Made by a program: the position numbers and the translations under genes. The notes beneath the pieces were generated by a model that worked only from the letters and a program-made list of their open reading frames with translations, was not told the origin of the DNA and made no database searches. From Bugula neritina (Eukaryota > Bryozoa > Gymnolaemata > Cheilostomatida > Bugulidae), in the NCBI GenBank assembly GCA_964035545.1, contig OZ037767.1, positions 2,612,680 to 2,676,679 on the forward strand: a stretch of DNA of 64,000 nucleotides, written 5' to 3'. Positions 49,901 through 61,000 of this stretch are shown in pieces; position 1 is the first letter of the stretch, and every line of letters begins with the position of its first letter.

Positions 49901-51472
49901 TATCAATCTTACCAACTTTATCAAGCAAAATTAATCTTGCATTCAAATTAGATCAGTATCAGAGAATAATATTTAAAATAATTGTTGTCCAACTTAATAA
50001 GTCTTTATAATATTACATTATAATTATAGACTAGCAATTAGATATTTAATTTGTACACTTAAATGTATTAGACCATAAGTTGTGTACAGCCTTAAGGAAG
50101 GTTGTCATCACAACTCACCTACTAAGTAAACATATGATAGTGTAGTTTATATTATGTAGATATTATGTTATATAACCAAGTGCAATGTTATAATATTATG
50201 CATTGCAAGTAATGATGAAAAATAACTGTAATTAAATGTTTCTAGATGTACACATTTGCTGGCAGAAGTAGAGTCGTACCCAAAAGGGACTCTTATTCAT
50301 CTGATATTGGACATCAAACTCACTGAGGTAATTTGTAACTAGTAACTAGTAACTAGTAAACTGGTACATTAGTAACTAGTAAACTAGTAACTAGTAACTA
50401 GTAACTAGTAACTAGTAAACTGGTACATTAGTAACTAGTAACTAGTAACTAGTAAACTGATATAAGCTAGTAAGTAGTAAACTAAGCAAAATGCATGGAG
50501 CTGTGTGCAGTATCAGAATCTACCCTGTTTAGATGCGTTGGTGGAGAAATTTCCATAACCCAAGTTTTTAATTTTCTCAATAAATTTTAGTTTGGGGTGT
50601 TTGGAGCATAATTTCTTCTGCTACATTTCTAATCTAGAACACTGGCTTTGTTCAATTTTTCCATTACTGCATCTACCTCTAGCATTTAAACGTAGTTTTG
50701 AAAATCGAAATAATCTTTCCCCTTTGCACTTTGAACAAATTGAAATAAAAGCTATATGAAAAATAAAACAACACCAGATATATGCAAGACCTTGACAACT
50801 CTGTGTGAAAACTGAGTGCAATGCGGTAGTATTATGTAGTGTAATATGTAGTTGCCTATAGTTTAATTATTAACTATAAACAAACATGAAAGGGAGGGAC
50901 ACCATCACCATTATTTCATAGATTTACGTTTACGCTGCTACCCACCATGATGTAACTTTTGAGCATTTGCCATTCTGAAAAACACTTATGAAGCAATATC
51001 TTATTACTCATTACTAGATATTCTAGTGACTGAACTTTGCTATAACTAGTCTACAGTGGAATGATGAACATTTAAAGATAAGATAAAGAAGTTTGGTTCT
51101 GTTTGTTATTTAATAATTTAAAGTTTGTATCTCTGTATACAGTACAGCATGTGACATCAGGGAATAATCTCAGCAATCTACACAGAGAGAAGTCAGTAGC
51201 ACTTGAAACTGAAGTGCTCTGATAATGCAATACTATTGTTCTCTATGTTTCCAGACTGACTGTGTGATGTAATAATTTGAAAGCTTGTTTTTCAGGGTAC
51301 GCTATGGTTTAGCACAGTGCTGTGGATTGCACTATTAGCTCTCTCTATCATTAGACATATGAAGCAGAAAAAAGTGGAGACATCAAAACGTTATGCTTTA
51401 ACGTTGCTAGAAAACTCAAGGACTAACTCAGATGAAGTTTTATTTGAGTCAAAAATCAGTCGTCGATCATAA
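46975..51472 (+). CDS. TMEM179-like four-pass membrane protein
   Basis: 224 residues (human TMEM179B is 219) in five exons: 46975-47091, 48967-49163, 49587-49688, 50246-50327, 51296-51472; all phases match. Four hydrophobic segments are visible: LIYISLVILQVCSIISLSTA near the N-terminus, VVELILLTLLTPYHLFIFY, MIFLAFVCSILGIIASGIT and LWFSTVLWIALLALSII. The first loop has LSGKCVLFAECSNESN, which matches the FSGRCPLYG region of the TMEM179/179B family and carries possible N-glycosylation sites; the polar C-terminal tail is cytosolic by family analogy. Function of the family is poorly known. The start is the first ATG and gives a short tail before helix 1. TMEM179 and TMEM179B cannot be told apart from this reading. 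Confidence 0.85.
50332..50482. repeat. TAACTAGTAAC minisatellite
   Basis: About 150 bp of 10-bp-type units GTAACTAGTA with AAACTGGTACATTA variants, starting directly at the donor of the TMEM179-like exon ending 50327. Confidence 0.88.
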
Positions 51473-52900
51473 ATAACAAACCAGGAATAGAAATTTTATT
51501 GCAACATGTTATAGAAAGATATTTCTATTTGGGAATCATCTTCTTTACCTTTCTTGCTTCACAACTTCCACCCTAATCTCTAGCCTTAGCTCCTCATAAT
51601 ACTGTAGTCACCAATAGGGGGTATACAACTATTTTTGGTATTAATTTCCACATATATTTCTTGTGGCTTTGGATTGAAAAGTTGCAAGTTCAATCACATA
51701 CATGCATTATAACATAATGCATATGATATTTCTTTATTTTTACATTATCATGATATTATATTATGCTACTTATTATAGAAACCCTGAAATATTTCTCTTG
51801 AAAACGTTTTTAAACACTCGATTATATGAACAAACGCAATAAAATGCTCTGTTAACTGCTATCTGTTTTTATAGCATTACAATTAATGCTGCATCGAATT
51901 TGCTATTGAATTTTAATACAGTATTTGACATTCTTTTCTATGGTGTTAATTTTCTTGGCATAATTTGTACTAATCTGAAATTAAGTACTAAGTATAATCC
52001 ATACTTCAGTTTGTGCCATCTTTGGAGTGAAAAGTAAAAAATAACAAGTTAGATCATGCAGTCATCTTATTTATTAATTATTACTTAAGCACAGGAACCT
52101 TGACAAGTGTGTGTTACCATGAAAAATTCCGACATACTTATATATATTTATCAAAAGCTATTCAATGCTTAAAACCCACAAGTATAGACGTATAGTGTAT
52201 ATTGTACGTATAGGAATGGAAAAAAGGTTGTTGATTCATAAATCATCTAATATGCAGACAGCAGCCCATGACAAACTACATGCTTATAGACAATAGCAGT
52301 CAATATTTTGACTAACAATTTTATATTGTTTGTTCAGAGTGATTACAAACTATTGCTAGAATCTAGGACAAATGCAGGTATTTGAATATGGAATGGGGTC
52401 TCTTTTTCTTTGACAATGATGGACTATCTTTTCATTACAAGTACTTGCGTAGTACAAAGCCGATAGAAAAGATAACTCCGTAATTCACATGCAGTAGTAA
52501 ATATTGATTTTCAGCTGGAAACACGCCTTTTGCTTTCCACATCGTGTTTGCGACATTGCGGTTTATAAACAAAACCATCACAGGCTAAGTTTATTTTTGA
52601 ATAATTGAAGAGTGGCGCTCGTTGCCAAACGAAAACCAACAACCTTGCCTGCATCAACTCCAAGGCCGTATAAAATAGAAAAATCTTTTGTCAAGTTTAC
52701 AATGATGAATGATTATCTGCCAGTCGCAGGTTAGTTTACAGTATTTTTTTTCAGTTGGTTTATCTTGTAAGAGTAGAAGGCGTTGAAACATGACTACTAA
52801 AGCCACTGTAATCTCCTTTCATTTCATCATCACTATCGCGGCATCATCACGTTTGGAAAATGGTTCGCGCGGTTCACCATTAAGAACCCACCCCACCATT
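51473..52900. other. Intergenic spacer before NUDC
   Basis: AT-rich 3' UTR of the TMEM179-like gene, then a CpG-richer stretch from about 52500. At 52668-52678 there is GTATAAAATAG, a TATA-box-like site, and about 30 bp later ATGATGAATG with GCAG|GTTAGT downstream. No gene could be built on it (see findings). Confidence 0.4.
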
Positions 52901-54049
52901 TGCTGCTCCACAGTCTACGGTTTCCGGGAAAAAAGTAGCTGAGGCGTTGTTGCTAGAAGTAAATAGGTTTCGTTTTAGCCAGGGAAAATCTTCAGAAGAT
53001 CTTATACTTTTTATTTCTTCTGTTGACGTGAGATTTCCAACCATTGCCGATCGAATTTGAATTTTCTTATAAGTAAGTGCTTTTGTTTCATTTTAACAGA
53101 TGGCGTTAGACTTAGAGTTAGACTTAGAGTTAGACTTACAGTTACTCTAAGTCTAACTCTTGGCGATTACCTAAACTTAAAGTTAAAGGCTTATACTTAT
53201 ATTTATAGTTTAAGTTATACTTATAGTATAAGTTATAGTTATGGTTATGCTAGCTGCTTAGGCTTAGCCATTCACTTTCAGTCTTATAGTAATAGTTATA
53301 CTGATACTCATAGTCATAGTCATACTGATACTCATACACACTTAGTCTTACAGTTACTGTCATAGTGATAGTCATAGTGATAGTCATACTCATACTGATA
53401 GTTAGTGAGTCACTATGAGTATGATTATGAGTATGAGCCAGAGTGTAACAATAAATAAATAATCAATAATAACTATAACCAATACCATCACATTATGATT
53501 ATTGATATTATGAATTATGATTACGAATCAGAATGATAGTCATAGTCATGCTCATACTCATAGTATTTGTATAACTACAATCTATAAGTATTAGTATTAG
53601 TGATACTGATAGTGATAGTCATAGTCATGCTGATAGTCATATACTAGTACTTATTAAAACTTATACTTTTAGTCATAGTTCTAGTAGTACTACTACTACT
53701 AGTAATGTGACTCACTAACACTAACAGTAACTGCAAATTATTCATAACCATTCTGATTCTTAATATAATATGATCAAATGATTATAATTAAATATTAGCC
53801 CTTAAGTTTAACTTTAAGATATTCTGATTATCATTGAGATCTTCAATTGATATCTCTATGATTAGGTGCATTCCTATAGTTATACTCTTAGTAATAGTTG
53901 AAGACTAGAAATCATACTGAGTGTTTTAGGTTTTTAAGCCAATAAATGTAAACTGCGGCTTAGGTGAACTTTACCATTGGGTTAAATTTGAATGTGAAAA
54001 TGTAGTTTTGTTTGTTGAAAATAAGCTATTTATTTTTGTTTTTTTTAGA
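52901..54049 (+). promoter_or_regulatory. NUDC: Inferred NUDC 5' UTR exon and intron
   Basis: A good donor AA|GTAAGTGC at 53073 and acceptor TTTTTTTTAG ending at 54049 frame a roughly 1-kb intron in the 5' UTR. The upstream exon would end at 53072 and begin near 52900, where sequence is CpG-rich. This is inferred from splice signals only. Confidence 0.5.
53098..53760. repeat. Degenerate short-period tract (family copy 4)
   Basis: Starts with (AGAGTTAGACTT)n and its inverted continuation ACTCTAAGTCTAACTCT, then CTTATACTTATA, AGTCATAGTCATACTGA and AGTGATAGTCAT blocks. It is the longest and best preserved of the four tracts and lies in the inferred NUDC 5' UTR intron. Confidence 0.7.
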
Positions 54050-54070
54050 ACAGAAAATATAGCTGCAATA

Positions 54071-55057
54071 ATGAGCGAAGAAAAATTTGATGGCATGTTT
54101 CTTGGAATGGCTGAACAATGTGAGGGCGGAATAATAGGCTTGATGGATAGTTTTTTTGGGTTTCTTGGCAGAAAATCTGACTTTTACACTGGTGCTACAC
54201 AGGAAAAAGTAGAGAAGATGGTTCTAGATGCTGTTAGAAAACATCACAAAGTTGCTGCCCAAAAGTTAGCAGAAGAAAAGAAGTCGAAGGAAATGGCAGA
54301 AAAACGTCGTCAAGAACGAATTGCTAAAGAAAAAGCTGCTGCTGCTGCTGCTTCTGAAAGATCTGCTCCTAAAATTGTTGAAGTGACGGATGAAGAGGCA
54401 GAAGCTATTGAAAAAGAAAATGCCAAGAAAAAAGTTGATGCAGCTAGTGCCAAAGATTCAGGAAGTGACTCGACGAAGTCCAAAGATGCGATAGTTGATG
54501 AGGGTGATGAAGAGGATGAAAAAGATAAAGGAAAGATCAAACCAAATAGTGGAAATGGGGCTGATATGGAAACGTATTCATGGACACAGACTCTTCAGGA
54601 TGTTGAAATTAGGGTTCCATTTACAGTTCCTTTTCCCATCAAAGGAAAAGATGTGGTTGTCGATATTCAACAGAAAAAGCTGAAAATTGGTCTTAAAGGT
54701 TCACCTCCAATTTTGGATGGGGAGATGTATGGTAAAGTGAAAGTTGAAGAGTGCACATGGTGTATAGAAGATCGAAAAATTGTTTTATTAAATTTGGAGA
54801 AGGTAAACAAAATGGAATGGTGGAATCGAATTACCCTTGACCAGCCAGAAATCAATACCAAGAAGGTTAACCCTGAAAATTCTAAGCTCAGTGATCTAGA
54901 TGGGGAGACAAGATCAATGGTAGAGAAAATGATGTTTGACCAGCGTCAAAAAGAAATGGGCTTACCAACCTCCGAAGAACAAAAAAAGCAAGATATGCTA
55001 AAAAAGTTTATGGCTGCTCATCCTGAAATGGATTTTTCTAAAGCCAAGTTTAGTTAG
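54071..55057 (+). CDS. NUDC: Nuclear migration protein NudC
   Basis: 328 residues in one uninterrupted coding exon (human 331). NUDC is an Hsp90-linked co-chaperone that stabilises LIS1 and supports dynein function and cytokinesis. The N-terminal FDGMFLGMAEQCEGG region is followed by a Lys/Glu/Ala-rich coiled coil (about 60-110), an acidic linker DEGDEEDEKDKGK, then the CS domain from YSWTQTLQDVEIRVPF through KMEWWNRI. The C-terminus INTKKVNPENSKLSDLDGE and HPEMDFSKAKF is nearly identical to human. The start Met is the first in frame after the acceptor at 54049 and matches family length. AATAAA at 55268-55273 probably ends the transcript only about 300 bp before the first CINP exon that I can identify. 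Confidence 0.97.
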   Translation: MSEEKFDGMFLGMAEQCEGGIIGLMDSFFGFLGRKSDFYTGATQEKVEKMVLDAVRKHHKVAAQKLAEEKKSKEMAEKRRQERIAKEKAAAAAASERSAPKIVEVTDEEAEAIEKENAKKKVDAASAKDSGSDSTKSKDAIVDEGDEEDEKDKGKIKPNSGNGADMETYSWTQTLQDVEIRVPFTVPFPIKGKDVVVDIQQKKLKIGLKGSPPILDGEMYGKVKVEECTWCIEDRKIVLLNLEKVNKMEWWNRITLDQPEINTKKVNPENSKLSDLDGETRSMVEKMMFDQRQKEMGLPTSEEQKKQDMLKKFMAAHPEMDFSKAKFS

Positions 55058-55581
55058 ACTTGCGGAGAATCAAAATTTTCACTTTGAACAAGTACAGTGC
55101 TGACATTTTTATCATAAAATTTCTACTATGTAGTTAATAGTTTTGACTGTTGAAATTGTATCTTCATACAATATGCTTGACCTAAATGTATTATTGAGAT
55201 ACCTTCTGTATTTTTACATTTGTCATAAATTTACGCGTGACAAACATTGTAAATGAATTGTATTGTAAATAAAGCTTATATGGTGTGTATACATCAACCT
55301 TGGTGATGTGCTGCTATTAATATATTATATGTCAAGATTGGTTCCCATCGTTTTATTGGGATGAAGTTAGATTATTTACTGATGTATTTAATTGTAAAAT
55401 ACTAGTGAAACTGAACAGCCACACATTCCCAACTTCCTATGTTGTAGTTACAGCTGACCAGATTTTAGAATATAGTTTATCGATAGGAAATTAATTTTTA
55501 GACATGCTGTAATTTTGCATTTATTCCCAGAATTCCATAGTTTTGTAATTTTACAATCACAGTAAACTCTTGCACATGTAG

Positions 55582-57508
55582 ACCTTGCTCCAGAAAGTCC
55601 TCTGAAAACCCAAGGTAACCTTACTGGCATACCCAGAAAGTTGAAAGATTTTGCTGCAGATTGGCATAATGCTAATCTGAAGTGGGCCAAGGAAAACCAA
55701 GCTGGTTTTGCTTTGTGCAACAACATTGGAAACATAAAAATTGAAAGGTATGTACACAGACGGTTATAAACATCTTCAACTTGTATGGCATTATCTTAAA
55801 GCATGCATCGAGTTCCAGTTTCTAGATGCAAAAAGTAATATCTGAAATGAGGCTGTAATTCCTAGAGCGCAAACTATCAATGTGGTTTTATTTCATCAGC
55901 AACTTTCATATTTAAAACTTGTGCTAGTTATTGATATGCATGTTTCTCATAACAATGACCTAATAGTTTTGTAGGTGATGAATCATTGCCAGAATCACTG
56001 CTGCCACTCTGTGACAGTTTGCAATCAATTATTGAAAAACTGTATAAGCTTCTGGAGAAGATGAGGCAATGGTATCAATCAGTTGTAGGCATTGAAAACT
56101 TACTAAAATCTCAAAAGAAATCAGATAATATAATATTTCAGGTGAGTTTTTTTAATTTTGCACCTTTAAATTACAGTTTAGAAGTTCAGTGTTTTATATC
56201 TGCCAAGTAATGTTCATCTGTTAGGTTTAAGTACTTGCTATTAAATAGCTCATCTTGTGTTCTTTATCATTGAGCTATAGGTTATAGTTTCAGTTCAGTG
56301 TTCTTTACATCTGAACAGTTTATGGATTGTTGTGGATGCCAACTTGTATTTATTTAATTTTCTTGCAAAAGTCATCGAATAAGCCTAGGGCCACACGGCG
56401 CGTATTTTCGCATGCGAAAATTGAAATCACAAGTAGCAAAGGTGTCTACTGTGCGCGTTGAGAAAACATTCGCACTTGTCGCTCTGCATTTTCAACGCAA
56501 GTGCGAATCGTCTCTGTCGTCGTCACCTAATTGGCTGGTAGTTGTTCAGCAAGCCCAATTTCTTTATTTTAGTGCTACATTCCAGTAAATTGCGTTTTAT
56601 TGAGTGCGATTAAAAAATGAAAGCTTTATTTATCATGCATCACTGACGCTACAGTGGACACCTTTGCTACTTGTGATTTCAATTTTCGCATGCGAAAATA
56701 CGCACCGTGTGGCCCTAGGCTTACACTGCGTTTCCATGACTGCGCATAATGCGAATGAATTCCCGTACGGATTATTTGTGGTTTGTGGTTTGCATTAACT
56801 TATAGTTGCGGTTTCATTCGATGTAACTGTTTCCATTAGCCGAATGAAAAAATCCATTCGCATAATGCAATAATGGAAACGCAGTGTTACAGGGACTGCA
56901 TTTATATATGTATGTATGTATGTATGCATGTATATTTCTTAATTACACCATTTTAATGTAACATACTTTTTCACAATACTAAAAACATGTCCTGGTGGAG
57001 TGTCAGTTGGTTGCAAGCATTGTTTAACTATTACAAACTCACATTTGTTTCGTTACTCGCAAGATAACCACATTTGTCAGCACTTTATGAATTTTATTTA
57101 TAATTATTGTTTACCAAAGCAGTGCCATCAGATTTCAAAATTCTGACATGTACTTGAAAAGAACTCCTACAAAAACACTGTTGGCAAGACAAGATTGAGC
57201 TAATAAATTTTTCTGTATCTTTCACATAGTTAATGGAGCAATCATCAATTAAGAAAATAGTTGTACCTACCTAAGTTAATTTTTAGACATGGCCCATTAA
57301 AAATTTCGTGCAAGCTGCAAAGGAGCTCTTAACAATGTACGAGAAGGAATTTGAGCTGAAGAAGACGATATGCGAGAACATCTGTCACAGTGAGAACAAG
57401 ACTGAAATCCTGTTTATGTTGGCTGCCTGGAAGCACGAGCCCTACTTAGAAGATGCAGTTTCTGTACACATCCAGGCTATGGTGAGAGAGACGGGGCATG
57501 AGACTTGA
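55582..57508 (+). CDS. CINP: Cyclin-dependent kinase 2-interacting protein (first exon unresolved)
   Basis: Three coding exons: 55582-55747, 55967-56141, 57287-57508, giving about 186 residues. CINP links CDK2 and CDC7 with origins, binds ATRIP in ATR signalling, and belongs to the SPATA5-SPATA5L1-C1orf109 (55LCC) ATPase complex. Matches to human: RKLKDFAADWHNANLKW, ALCNNIGNIKI, and the C-terminal TWPIKNFVQAAKELL, MYEKEFELKK and ETGHET. Exon 2 must use the acceptor TAATAG (55966), because the stronger-looking TTTTGTAG eight bases on gives an immediate stop. The exon at 55582 begins in phase 1 and no ATG is in frame behind it, so a short first exon lies between the NUDC poly-A site and 55560. 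A MITE pair sits in the second intron shown. Confidence 0.88.
56380..56723. mobile_element. MITE with about 60-bp inverted repeats
   Basis: TAAGCCTAGGGCCACACGG at the left mirrors CCGTGTGGCCCTAGGCTTA at the right; the arms continue through GCGTATTTTCGCATGCG and CAAGTAGCAAAGGTGTC with very few mismatches. Length is about 344 bp with no coding capacity. Near-perfect arms suggest recent activity. It lies in a CINP intron. Confidence 0.88.
56724..56886. mobile_element. PIF/Harbinger-type MITE with TTA duplication
   Basis: CACTGCGTTTCCAT at the left mirrors ATGGAAACGCAGTG at the right, flanked by TTA at 56721-56723 and 56887-56889, the 3-bp duplication typical of PIF/Harbinger. It abuts the preceding MITE so closely that the left TTA lies at that element's end. 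Confidence 0.85.
56905..56934. repeat. (TATG)n microsatellite
   Basis: Short TATGTATGTATG run in a CINP intron, just after the second MITE. Confidence 0.7.
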
Positions 57509-58036
57509 CATAATTGCAAGGTTTCTTATAGGGCAGCTGAACGATGAGTTAGCAAAGGTGGGAGGGAACCAGCTGCTGCTCACCTCAATACATTAATTAT
57601 ACTGTTTAATAGATTGTATGGTTTAATTGCAACATGCTGGTTTTCTTTAAAACATTTCAAATGTATAATATCTGCATAGAAGTGGAGACGCACTACACTA
57701 TTTGAGTTCATATGCATACATGTATTTTTTTATTCTAAACATTTAGTCAAAATAACATAAATCATCACAAGTACCAGATAGGATAACTATATACATATAC
57801 ACAGACATTGCTATATCATCAGCAAATCATAACAATACAATAGAAATCAGGATTGCTGAAACCTCGGTGCAATTTTTTATCACAAACATGTAATACAAAA
57901 CTTATATGTGAATGTTTCCTACAACCTCTATTTAAGTTAACAGTCATTCTAATATGCAGATACAGCAGTCAACATTATTTCATTATAAGTGACAGGTTAT
58001 TAAACACAGGCATAGCAAATACAGCAAGCATGCGGC
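57509..58036. other. Convergent 3' ends of CINP and ZNF839
   Basis: About 530 bp between the two stop codons. A minus-strand AATAAA (57729-57734) is a candidate poly-A signal for ZNF839. No clear AATAAA was found for CINP. Confidence 0.5.
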
Positions 58037-61000
58037 TCATGGTCCAAGCTTAAAGTTCAAAACGCTGGCAGCCCCAGGTTCAGCACTTTCATATATCATG
58101 ATGCCGTCGTCTGTATGCACAATACTGGCCCCCTCTACAACACATACAAGTTATTAGCAATTGCCTTCTCCATAACTGTGATGGCATGGCTCATGTAAAG
58201 TTCTATTGCTTGGACAAACTTGAGAGTGCCCGACTATGATTTCAAACGGGCCTCAATCAGGCCATCAGTTAATTAGTGGGTGTTTTTACTAACTTTTACA
58301 AGCTTAAACTCCCTTATCAAAACCTAGATAACATTACCAATGTGTAAATCCTTGATAGAAATTTCCAAGTTGTTACCGCTATTTTTGCTCTAACGGAATA
58401 TAAACCATTGAAATACGACTCATTAGAATATTTAGTAATGTAACAGTTACCTGGTATGACTATTTTCTGTCCATCAACCTGGATGATGTCACCAGGCAGT
58501 ATTCTACTCACTAAGTCAACTATTGAAGCGTGAGTGGTAACAGGTTGAGGTTCTGGTTCTGTCATAACTTGAGGCTACAGAAGATATATACAGAGTTGTC
58601 TTCTCATAATGCACTAGCAGGGCAGACATATTATAAAGGTGAAACTGGGGTGATACTGAGCAGAATGATAAGAGGATTCAAGCAGACATTCATCTAATTA
58701 GTAAGTTTACTTGCTGTGACAAGCACAGTTTTTTGTTTGCCTTAAAACTTTATCAAATTAAATATGGCCAAAGATGCAAAAATATTTTATCACTCATTTT
58801 TAGGTGCAAAACAAACGCAACACTCACTCCTTCAGTGCATTTGCATAAAGAAATTCACTCAACATTTATGCTATTTTCGCCCAGTGTTTGTAAATTGAAA
58901 GCAAAGGTGAATAAACATACTTGGTCAGCGCTGTTGGCAAGAGCTGGGTTGGCGTGGGTTTGATTTGCTGCCGGGGCCAATTCCTGTGGTTGTGGGGGTA
59001 CAGAATCATTCATATCTGGGGCTGGCTGCAGTGAGCCCCCTTCCTTTTGAGCTGCTACCGACTGCAAAGAAAATTCTCATTTACAATGAAGACTAGAGCT
59101 GAGCTAAAACAGCCACTACTGTCTAGTGGAGAAGAGATTGATGCCGTGACACGATGCCACGACATTGAGACGCTGACTTACCGACAGATCTGGTTCACTG
59201 GAGGCAGCAGTTTCAGCTTCGGCTGTAGAGGAGGGCACCTCAGGCTGCTGTGGTGTTTCCTCAGGCTCTGGAACTTCTGGTTCAGGCAAGTCGGAAACTT
59301 CAAATAGACCAGGTTCTACGCACAGAGAGTGGGCTATTCTTTCCGAAGTTATCTATAAATAAATATAGCACAAGTTCTACAGTGAAAGCGACACAGACAG
59401 GGTTCTAATTGTGAGCAGTTATCTACACCTGTCACAATAGACCAACCTGAATAGCCTCCTTATCCTCAGCTACCTGGTCTTCTTGCGTTATGGATCTGAG
59501 GCAGAGTCTTCCCATTTCTATCATTTTTCCTTGAAGCTCTGTGTACAACTAATAAAAGATCTCGGAAATAAACGGATGGCAAACCATGTGCAATTGTTAC
59601 AGAGGTGAAAGCAATGTAAAAGCAGTACTAGTAGCAGTAGTAGTAGTAGCAGTAGGCAGTCGTAGTAGTAGTAGGTAGTAGTACTAGCAGCAGTAGGCAG
59701 TAGTATTAGTACTAGTCGTAGTAGTAGTAGGTAGTAGTACTAGTAGTAGTAGCAGCAGTAGTATGTATGTATAGATTTACTAAGTAATTTCATGCACAGA
59801 TAAATAAAAGCAGAGAGAGTGGGTGCGTTCTACGTACTTGCAACATCCGGGTGTAGGAAGGCCTCTCCCCAGGGGGAGCCGCCAGCCCTGTTTCCAGAAT
59901 ATGATACAGCGAAACACTGTCTTTTCTGAAGCGTGGTATAGCTGCTTCTAGAATCTCGTCACAACTGAAAGATCCCATCATCTACAAAATATTACATTTA
60001 TTACCTCTCAAACAAGAGATCTACAAAATATCAAATTTATTACCTCTCAAACAAGAGATCTACAAAATATTATATTTATTATCTCCCATACAAAAGATCT
60101 ACGAAATATCAAATTTATTATCCCTCGTACAAGAGATCTCATAGTTACTCTCTTCTATGAAATATAATTTAATTAGTTTTCATAAAAAAGAGATACACAT
60201 ACTGAGCTCTACATTTTGCTAAAATGGCCATCATAGAATCGTATCGTCACATTATACTTCATTACATTCTGTTTTATTTGAATATATAATTCAACTGTTT
60301 GAAAGCAAAAATATGAACATAAGTACAGCAACGAACTTAAAAAACTTACGGAGGAGAGTTTTTGAACACGTCTCATCTTTCGCTCCTCTAAAGGCAACTC
60401 ATGTTTATTCACTACAGAAGAGATAGTAAACTGTATACTACATCTTACTACACTGTATACTAAATCTCACTACACTGTATACTACATCTCACTACACTGT
60501 ATACTACATCTCACTACACTGTATACTACATATACTTTGGACTTTGAACAAGACACTTTGTAACGAACAATTGGCCTATTTTTGTTCTTCAAAAGCACTA
60601 AGACTTTTAATAACTTTGATGCTCTACTAATTCAATTAAAACAAATTTTTAGACAAACCTTTAAATGACCAACATTGATATTGAACACATAATATGAAGA
60701 GTTACCTCCCTCCGTGTTGTATCAACTTACGATGTGACTTGTAGTAGGTAGACTGAGATCTGTAACTCTTAGCATCTCTACCTTTAGAGTACGTTGAAGG
60801 AAGCCATTCGGCATCAGTTTTACGCTGCTGCCCTCTACCCCGCGGACGACCTCGACCTTAAATAGAACATGCGTGGCGACAATTCCAAAATATAGACTTT
60901 CTAAATCGTTTTACTTAGCAGCTTGACTGAATGTGAGAGAAAGCACAGAGTTCAGAGAGAGTCTCTGGGATAATCCAATGAGGGGAAAGTAAACAATAGA

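Noticed and set aside
53057-53365. ORF with VRLRVRLRVRL and YSYGYA repeats
   Set aside because: It reads a degenerate short-period tract in a probable UTR intron.
58733-58963. Plus-strand ORFs between 58733 and 59307
   Set aside because: They are shadows of the minus-strand ZNF839 exons 58921-59061 and 59182-59352.
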